Source of the DNA: Cognatundibacterium curvum
GTDB lineage: Bacteria; Pseudomonadota; Gammaproteobacteria; Burkholderiales; Burkholderiaceae_D
DNA length: 64,000 nt
Assembly: GCF_014284235.1 (NCBI RefSeq)
Contig: NZ_JACOGD010000006.1
Coordinates: forward strand, 33,207-97,206
Direction of reading: 5' to 3'
Each line of letters begins with the position of its first letter. Positions within the stretch are counted from its first letter, which is position 1. The notes beneath the pieces were generated by a model. That model worked only from the letters and a program-made list of their open reading frames with translations. It did not search any database and had not been told where the DNA came from. Positions 58,493 through 64,000 of this stretch are shown here, piece after piece. The translations under genes and the position numbers were made by a program.

Positions 58493-60343
58493 ATGAATCA
58501 ACCCATCATGAAGGGCGTTGCTGAAATCAACGCACCTGCACATGTAAAACATCAGAAACTGATTAGCTGGATTGCTGAAATTGCAGCACTGACTAAGCCA
58601 GATAATATTTACTGGTGCGATGGATCCCAGGAAGAATACGATCGTCTGTGTGCACAGATGGTTGCTGCCGGTACCATGAAAAAACTCAGTCAGGAAAAAC
58701 GTCCGAACAGCTATCTGGCTTGTTCCGATCCGACTGACGTTGCGCGTGTAGAAGACCGTACCTACATTTGCTCCGCCAAAAAAGAAGACGCAGGTCCGAC
58801 CAATAACTGGATGGACCCGGCTGAGATGCGCGCCACCCTGAATCCGCTGTTCGATGGCTGCATGAAAGGCCGTACCATGTACGTCGTGCCTTTCTCTATG
58901 GGCCCGCTGGGTTCCCCGATTGCACATATCGGTGTTGAATTGTCTGATTCCCCTTATGTTGCAGTCAATATGCGCATCATGACCCGTATGGGCAAAGCGG
59001 TGTACGACGTACTGGGTAGCGAGGGTGATTTCGTTCCTTGCGTACACACAGTCGGCAAGCCACTGGCAGCGGGCGAGCAGGATGTGGCCTGGCCTTGCAA
59101 CGATACCAAATACATCGTGCATTACCCGGAAACCCGCGAAATCTGGTCCTTTGGTTCCGGTTACGGTGGCAATGCGCTGCTGGGTAAAAAATGCTTTGCG
59201 CTGCGTATCGCTTCCACCATGGGCCGTGATCAGGGCTGGCTGGCAGAACACATGCTGATTCTGGGCGTGGAATCTCCTGAAGGTAAAAAACACTATGTCG
59301 CAGCAGCCTTCCCGTCTGCCTGCGGTAAAACCAATTTTGCAATGCTGATTCCGGCGATCAAAGGCTGGAAAGTTACCACTATCGGTGACGATATTGCATG
59401 GATCAAACCAGGTGCTGATGGCCGCTTGTATGCGATCAACCCGGAAGCCGGGTATTTCGGTGTGGCGCCGGGTACGAATACCGCGACTAACTCGAATTGC
59501 ATGGCATCTCTGACTGCCAACACGATTTTCACGAATGTCGGTTACACCGATGATGGTGATGTATGGTGGGAAGGCATGAGCAAAGAAGCGCCAGCGCATC
59601 TGATCGACTGGCAAGGTAAGGACTGGACGCCTGAAATCGCTAAAGAAACCGGCCGTAAAGCCGCACATCCGAATGCGCGCTTCACTGTTGCAGCAACTCA
59701 GAATCCTGTGATTGACGCAGCCTGGGATGATCCGGCTGGTGTACCGATTTCTGCCTTTATTTTCGGCGGCCGTCGTTCTACCACCGTTCCGCTCGTTACT
59801 GAGGCACGTAACTGGGTAGAAGGTGTCTACATGGCAGCGACCATGGGTTCGGAAACCACTGCTGCGGCCGCTGGTCAGCAAGGCGTGGTGCGTCGTGATC
59901 CGTTTGCGATGTTGCCGTTCATGGGTTACAACATGAGTGACTACTTCCAGCACTGGCTGAATATGGGTCAGAAAATTGAACAACTGGGTGCAAAGCAACC
60001 AGCTATTTTCTGCGTCAACTGGTTCCGTACTGATGCGAATGGCAAGTTTGTCTGGCCTGGTTTTGGCGACAATATGCGCGTACTGAAATGGATGCTGGAG
60101 CGTATTGAAGGTCAGGCCGGCGGTCAGGACAATATCTTCGGTACCAGCCCTAGCTATAGCGATCTGACCTGGGATGGCCTGGACTTCTCGCAAGAGCAGT
60201 TCGATACCATTACATCGATCGATACAGCAGCCTGGGAAGCGGAACTGAATCTGCACACAGAATTGTTTGAAAAACTGGCATATCACTTGCCAGCTGAACT
60301 GGAAGCCACCCGCGCTTCCCTCAAACAACGTCTGTCTGCCTGA
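58493..60343 (+). CDS. pckG: Phosphoenolpyruvate carboxykinase (GTP)
   Basis: A 616-residue enzyme that converts oxaloacetate to PEP at the start of gluconeogenesis. Seen: kinase P-loop [13 protein letters not shown] with the catalytic cysteine, [16 protein letters not shown]-like [11 protein letters not shown], the GTP-type C-terminal region [20 protein letters not shown]. Length fits GTP-dependent PEPCK (about 620). A strong GGAGG site (attggaggtagt) lies before ATG 58493. A terminator follows. Confidence 0.98.
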   Translation: MNQPIMKGVAEINAPAHVKHQKLISWIAEIAALTKPDNIYWCDGSQEEYDRLCAQMVAAGTMKKLSQEKRPNSYLACSDPTDVARVEDRTYICSAKKEDAGPTNNWMDPAEMRATLNPLFDGCMKGRTMYVVPFSMGPLGSPIAHIGVELSDSPYVAVNMRIMTRMGKAVYDVLGSEGDFVPCVHTVGKPLAAGEQDVAWPCNDTKYIVHYPETREIWSFGSGYGGNALLGKKCFALRIASTMGRDQGWLAEHMLILGVESPEGKKHYVAAAFPSACGKTNFAMLIPAIKGWKVTTIGDDIAWIKPGADGRLYAINPEAGYFGVAPGTNTATNSNCMASLTANTIFTNVGYTDDGDVWWEGMSKEAPAHLIDWQGKDWTPEIAKETGRKAAHPNARFTVAATQNPVIDAAWDDPAGVPISAFIFGGRRSTTVPLVTEARNWVEGVYMAATMGSETTAAAAGQQGVVRRDPFAMLPFMGYNMSDYFQHWLNMGQKIEQLGAKQPAIFCVNWFRTDANGKFVWPGFGDNMRVLKWMLERIEGQAGGQDNIFGTSPSYSDLTWDGLDFSQEQFDTITSIDTAAWEAELNLHTELFEKLAYHLPAELEATRASLKQRLSA

Positions 60344-60380
60344 TCAGACTGCAATGTAGTCCGACGCCAGCCGGACTGAT

Positions 60381-60411
60381 AAAAAACGCGATCTGAGTAT
60401 CGCGTTTTTTT
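60381..60411 (+). terminator. pckG terminator
   Basis: AAAAAACGCGAT-CTGAGT-ATCGCGTTTTTT, 38 bp past the stop. Confidence 0.93.
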
Positions 60412-60424
60412 ATTGGGATGCGCA

Positions 60425-60453
60425 ACAAAAAGCCGCCTGCAATCAGGCGGCTT
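60425..60453 (-). terminator. Terminator of the DUF2798 gene
   Basis: On the minus strand AAGCCGCCTG-ATTG-CAGGCGGC followed by TTTTTGTT, about 70 bp past the stop at 60522. Confidence 0.8.
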
Positions 60454-60521
60454 ATGACACAGCGGGGGGATACGTGGTGCGATCAGCGATTTAGTTCGGG
60501 GTCGCTAAGGAATGATGGTGC

Positions 60522-60851
60522 TCAGTAGTCCTGGTGACGTGACATGCTTAGCTTGCGTATAAGCGTGCGTATCAACGGCAGGCTCAGATAAGTCAATGGA
60601 AACGCAATCGGCCAGCTGGTCAGCCAGGCTTCCATCCAATGCCGCATCAGTTCAGGCTGCTGGGTATTCCAACACAGCTGCAGAATGCCAGTCACAAAAA
60701 AAGTGACAAAACCGGTACTGAGCAGGCTGGGTAACATCGAGGCCAGGCTGCGAGACCCGGCAACAGTACGGACTTGCCGGGTTGGCTGAGATCTAATTGT
60801 CTCGGCATATAAGGACGTAGTGACCTTATTGAGCGTGGAAATTTGCTGCAT
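60522..60851 (-). CDS. DUF2798 small membrane protein
   Basis: A 109-residue protein with two hydrophobic helices (LLSTGFVTFFVTGILQLCW, WLTSWPIAFPLTYLSLPLI) in the DUF2798 arrangement, ending with RTLIRKLS. Function unknown. It lies 24 bp after the next gene on the same strand. Confidence 0.85.
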   Translation of the reverse strand: MQQISTLNKVTTSLYAETIRSQPTRQVRTVAGSRSLASMLPSLLSTGFVTFFVTGILQLCWNTQQPELMRHWMEAWLTSWPIAFPLTYLSLPLIRTLIRKLSMSRHQDY

Positions 60852-60875
60852 TGCAAAACTACTACAAAATTGGAT

Positions 60876-61193
60876 TTATGCGCGGCCAGCCATCGCCCGC
60901 AACTCAGCCGCCATGGCTGGTGAACAGGCATCCGCGTCACGCGCAATACGGTTCAGTGTCATCGCTGTACGCAAAGTACGGCGCGCGGTACGTTCTTCAC
61001 GCGATAATTTAGGAAAAATACTGAGCCAGACTGCGCGCAGCAAACCAGACAATATAGGACGAAAAACGAGCAACATCGTGGTCAAAATACCCAAACCCAG
61101 CAAAGGGCGGGCAGCTGCAGCCAGACCGCTGATCGCAAATTGTGCGACTGGCAAGGCACTGCTGGCTGGAAATGCAATATTTAGAAACATCAT
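60876..61193 (-). CDS. Small hypothetical membrane protein
   Basis: A 105-residue protein: hydrophobic N-half (LPVAQFAISGLAAAARPLLG, LGILTTMLLVFRPILSGLL) and a basic C-half (SREERTARRTLRTAMTLNRI). ATG 61193 (MMFLNIAF) is preferred to the longer frame from 61271, whose extra part is cysteine-rich and overlaps the LysR promoter region. Family not recognised. Confidence 0.55.
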   Translation of the reverse strand: MMFLNIAFPASSALPVAQFAISGLAAAARPLLGLGILTTMLLVFRPILSGLLRAVWLSIFPKLSREERTARRTLRTAMTLNRIARDADACSPAMAAELRAMAGRA

Positions 61194-61335
61194 GATAGAA
61201 AACCGGATTAGACGATTACAATGCAGGCATAATATTGCAATGCAACATAAACTTCCAATTCCGATTTCCAATAATTACTATATTGTTTGTGAATAGTTGC
61301 TCTCAACACCATAAAAAAACAGGAGACATTCCAGC

Positions 61336-62307
61336 ATGAACTTTTTGACTCTGGATCTGAATTTATTGCGTGTGTTCGATGCGGTTATGATCGAGCAAAA
61401 TCTCACAAGAGCGGCAGATAAACTTGCCATGACGCAACCTGCGGTCTCGAATGCATTGAAGCGCTTGCGTCATTCCCTCAACGACGAACTCTTGATACGA
61501 ACTGCTTATGGTGTTAAACCAACGCCGCGTGCAGAAGCCTTGTGGCCAACCATACGCCAGGCATTATCGACGCTGGAAGCAGCGATCGCGCCGGGTAGTT
61601 TTGATGTGTCGCAGGCCGCCGTGACCTTTCGTATGGCGATGGCTGATGCGACTGCTGCACTCTGGATGCCGACCTTGGTCGGTGCCATACAGACTGAAGC
61701 GCCGGGAATCAATGTCCGCATGGTGCCGTTGACCACCCGTGAGCCGCGGCCCATGTTGTTACGTGGCGATATAGACATTGCCGTGGGCTTTTTTCCTGGG
61801 GTAGTCGCTCAGCTGACGGGGGGCCAGGCCGCCGGTAACAGCGCCATCCGGCATGAACGCCTGTATAGCGGCCATTATGTGTGTGTGATGCGCAAAGACC
61901 ATCCTCTGGCCGGATCTAAGCTAACTATCGACGATTATTGTTCCGCCAATCATTTGTTGGTCAGTTTTTCTGGCCGCGCACATGGTCTGGTGGATGAAGT
62001 GCTGACCCGTTATGGCAGAGAGCGCCGCATCTTATTGACGATTAATCAGTTTTTTACTGCTGGCCGGGTGGTCGCCCATTCCGACTTGCTGACGGTATTA
62101 CCGCGCCATTTAATTTCAGCAACTGGGATGACCGATGCGCTGATCTGGAAAGAGTTGCCGTTTGAGACGCCGGAAGTCCATGTGGATATGTTGTGGCATG
62201 AACGCGATGGCCGCAATCCGGCGCATAAATGGCTACGGGATAATTTGATTAATATGACCCATTCTAATTTGGTTCCGGAATTAGAGCAGGATGTAAGCCA
62301 TGAATAG
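61336..62307 (+). CDS. LysR family transcriptional regulator (NahR/PnbR-like)
   Basis: A 323-residue regulator with the HTH (LDLNLLRVFDAVMIEQNLTRA, KLAMTQPAVSNALKRLRH) and the C-terminal domain (VTFRMAMADATAALWMPTL) typical of the NahR/DntR subgroup. An AGGAGAC site precedes ATG 61336. It is divergent from the two small membrane protein genes, which are its likely targets; inducer unknown. Confidence 0.92.
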   Translation: MNFLTLDLNLLRVFDAVMIEQNLTRAADKLAMTQPAVSNALKRLRHSLNDELLIRTAYGVKPTPRAEALWPTIRQALSTLEAAIAPGSFDVSQAAVTFRMAMADATAALWMPTLVGAIQTEAPGINVRMVPLTTREPRPMLLRGDIDIAVGFFPGVVAQLTGGQAAGNSAIRHERLYSGHYVCVMRKDHPLAGSKLTIDDYCSANHLLVSFSGRAHGLVDEVLTRYGRERRILLTINQFFTAGRVVAHSDLLTVLPRHLISATGMTDALIWKELPFETPEVHVDMLWHERDGRNPAHKWLRDNLINMTHSNLVPELEQDVSHE

Positions 62308-62608
62308 CGATGGTGAGTACTAACAAATAATTATATTTAGCCTTATTGTCCTGATCTTTTACACAATATATAAACAGCATATCAACAAGATATTCAGTGT
62401 TTATACATGGCTTATACATAAGTTATACCGGGTTTATACAGATGTTTTCCATGGTTTATGCACGCACTTATCCACAGTCTGGCAAGCGCGAAATCGCATA
62501 AAAAATCCTGTTTGTTCACATCCTGAGCTCTAAGCCATAGCAGCGCTAAGTTCTGATTGCTGTTTCGCTTTACAATCTCAGTCTTGCTGATACAGACGGA
62601 CAAAACAT
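62308..62608. promoter_or_regulatory. AT-rich gap upstream of ribE with an 11-bp direct-repeat array
   Basis: 301 bp. The left part (62310-62400) is very AT-rich. From 62401 come six 11-bp units with starts at 62401, 62412, 62423, 62434, 62445 and 62456 (TTATACATGGC, TTATACATAAG, TTATACCGGGT, TTATACAGATG, TTTTCCATGGT, TTATGCACGCA), then a perfect TTATCCACA at 62468. No FMN riboswitch was seen before ribE. Confidence 0.8.
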
Positions 62609-63301
62609 ATGTTTACAGGGATAGTTCAGGGCGTGGCCCAGATTGCCACGATTGAAGATAAACCGGGCTTGCGGACTTTGCGCATCGCCTTTCCCGCAGG
62701 TTTTGACAGCAATCTGCAAATTGGTGCCAGTGTTGCTGTCGATGGTGTATGCCTGACTGTGACGGAACTGCATGCAGATGCGGCCGATTTTGATGTGATG
62801 CAGCAAAGCCTGAATATCACCACCCTTGGATCTTATCCACAGGGCGCGCATGTGAATGTAGAACGTGCAGCCAAAGACGGTGCTGAAATCGGTGGTCATC
62901 CATTATCCGGTCATGTCGATTTCACTGCTCACATCGCGGCCATCCGTGAGTTAGAAAATAACTACGTGATACGGATCGCCGTTCCGCCTCAGTGGCTACG
63001 CTATATTTTTGCCAAAGGCTATATCGCGATCAATGGCGCCAGTCTGACCATTGCTGAAGTGAATCGCGATGAGAGCTGGTTCGAAGTCTGGCTGATCCCT
63101 GAAACCTTACGCATGACGGTATTTGCTGAAAAAGCGCCGGGTGCCGCGTTAAATATAGAAATTGAGCGCACTACTCAGGTCATCGTTGATACGGTGCGTA
63201 ACATGTTGGGCGAGACGCTGGGCCCATTGCTGCCAGCGTTAGAGGCAGTGCTGGCGCAGCAGGGATTGTCTGCGGAAGCACTGCGTTCCACATTACGCTG
63301 A
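62609..63301 (+). CDS. ribE: Riboflavin synthase alpha subunit
   Basis: A 230-residue protein with two lumazine-binding domains: MFTGIVQGVAQIATIEDKPG, SVAVDGVCLTVTELHADAAD, GGHPLSGHVDFTAHI, and the second copy FAKGYIAINGASLTIAEVN. It joins two molecules of dimethylribityllumazine into riboflavin. It is a little longer than the E. coli protein (213), with an extra C-terminal helix. It is single here, without other rib genes. Confidence 0.96.
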   Translation: MFTGIVQGVAQIATIEDKPGLRTLRIAFPAGFDSNLQIGASVAVDGVCLTVTELHADAADFDVMQQSLNITTLGSYPQGAHVNVERAAKDGAEIGGHPLSGHVDFTAHIAAIRELENNYVIRIAVPPQWLRYIFAKGYIAINGASLTIAEVNRDESWFEVWLIPETLRMTVFAEKAPGAALNIEIERTTQVIVDTVRNMLGETLGPLLPALEAVLAQQGLSAEALRSTLR

Positions 63302-63332
63302 TATGGTGTGCCGATGGCGTGTGCCGGTCGTG

Positions 63333-63719
63333 TCAGACCGGCTCCGTCAGTCCGGCCTCTTTTAATATCTCATGTGCGGAGCGGAATGCATCGATCGCGA
63401 GTGGCATGCCGCAATACACACTCGCGTGCAGCAACACTTCCTGAATTTCCTTCAAACTCGCGCCATTGTTCAGTGCGCCCCGTACATGGCCCTTGATTTC
63501 ATGTGAGCGCCCCATCGCAGTCAGCATGCCCAGCGTGATCAGGCTACGTGTTTTTAATTCCAATCCATCGCGACACCAGACTGTGCCCCAGGCGTTTCTG
63601 TTAACAAATTCTTGTAGCGGTGCTGTGAAGTTGTCCAGATCTTTGCTGGCTTTTTCGACAAATTCTTTTCCCATCACTTGCTGGCGTATGCTTAAGCCAT
63701 CTTGAGTTTGCGGATCCAT
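63333..63719 (-). CDS. Carboxymuconolactone decarboxylase family protein
   Basis: A 128-residue protein with the CMD core: NAWGTVWCRDGLELKTRSLI, MLTAMGRSHEIKGHVRGALN and EVLLHASVYCGMPLAIDAF. The VWCR and VYCG cysteines are not in the C-x-x-C of AhpD, so it is closer to the PcaC type than to AhpD. ATG 63719 has GGAGATAAG upstream. No other beta-ketoadipate gene is near. Confidence 0.88.
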   Translation of the reverse strand: MDPQTQDGLSIRQQVMGKEFVEKASKDLDNFTAPLQEFVNRNAWGTVWCRDGLELKTRSLITLGMLTAMGRSHEIKGHVRGALNNGASLKEIQEVLLHASVYCGMPLAIDAFRSAHEILKEAGLTEPV

Positions 63720-64000
63720 CTTATCTCCATGCGGTTTAATCAGAGCATCATGCTGAAAGTGTAAATGATTTCCTGAGACCATAATCTCTAAAAAAGCGTC
63801 GCAGAATTCCCGTGCAGATTGGTGTTACAGCGTTTGGACACCATCATCACCTCAATGCGTTGCTATTGTTAAAAATGTTCTCCGGGAAATAAAAAGCTTT
63901 AGCTTGAAGATACTATACGTACTAGAATGAATTGAAACTCCCATACCTGCGTGCAATTTTTCCTCATTTTCAGCAGGATAACCGCTGGTAGCTACCTAGT
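63720..64000. other. Right edge, no gene seen
   Basis: About 280 bp with no credible open frame; AT-rich towards the end. It probably holds the promoter side of a gene beyond the window. Confidence 0.4.

Noticed and set aside
58311-58496. Small ORF upstream of pckG as a leader peptide
   Set aside because: It ends beyond the pckG start, has no ribosome site and runs through hairpin-rich DNA.
58454-60328. 624-residue antisense ORF over pckG
   Set aside because: pckG is certain on the other strand; the antisense translation has no recognisable domain.
62308-62608. FMN riboswitch before ribE
   Set aside because: None of the conserved RFN-element strings are present; the gap is AT-rich with the 11-bp array instead.

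Overview
ORGANISM. The window looks like a chromosomal segment of a betaproteobacterium of the order Burkholderiales, most likely family Oxalobacteraceae. The reasons are the gene order mnmG-rsmG-parA-parB followed by atpIBEFHAGDC, perfect chromosomal parS sites beside parAB, hemE and priA close by, and the general protein character. The family assignment is inference. No rRNA, tRNA, CRISPR array, transposase gene or prophage was recognised. LAYOUT. (1) 1-10.2 kb is a surface or accessory region: the first 2,163 codons of a giant secreted Ig-like/Fn3 repeat protein (minus strand, running off the left edge), and divergent from it three phage-tail-collar (MdpB-like) paralogs, a DUF6916-like gene and a GNAT acetyltransferase, then a Bax-inhibitor-1 family membrane protein. 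(2) 10.2-31.5 kb is core housekeeping, mostly on the minus strand: a YkvA-like protein, priA, hemE, an SGNH hydrolase, ppk2, a CoA-binding protein, the whole F0F1 ATP synthase operon with a good sigma70 promoter, parAB, rsmG, mnmG and a TSUP permease, then an iron-type alcohol dehydrogenase on the plus strand. (3) 31.7-42.7 kb is a branched-chain amino-acid type ABC importer (livGFJHM order) downstream of a GMC oxidoreductase, a nitronate-monooxygenase-like protein and mmsA, with a divergent LysR regulator. (4) 42.8-58 kb is a mosaic of envelope and hypothetical genes: an orphan solute-binding protein, an FKBP isomerase, an NHL-repeat lipoprotein, an SRPBCC protein, a BtaA-like lipid enzyme plus an acyltransferase-like gene behind a textbook Pho box, a DUF2059 protein, a zinc-ribbon membrane protein, a VIT/VWA/DUF2135 protein and a 2-hydroxyacid dehydrogenase. 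(5) 58.5-64 kb holds pckG, small membrane proteins, a second LysR gene, ribE and a carboxymuconolactone-decarboxylase family protein. MOST INTERESTING SIGNALS are in non-coding DNA. A family of about 240-bp intergenic elements at 50.45, 51.07 and 51.98 kb is built around a 26-bp palindrome, TGTGGATAA-N8-TTATCCACA, that is, two facing DnaA boxes with a constant 17-bp offset. An array of six exact 11-bp direct repeats of TTATAC type ends in a perfect DnaA box upstream of ribE. Perfect DnaA boxes are in large excess over the whole window. A three-half-site Pho box with 11-bp period sits in front of the btaA-like gene. A small TIR-bounded, coding-free repeat (MITE-like) occurs in a long and a short version.
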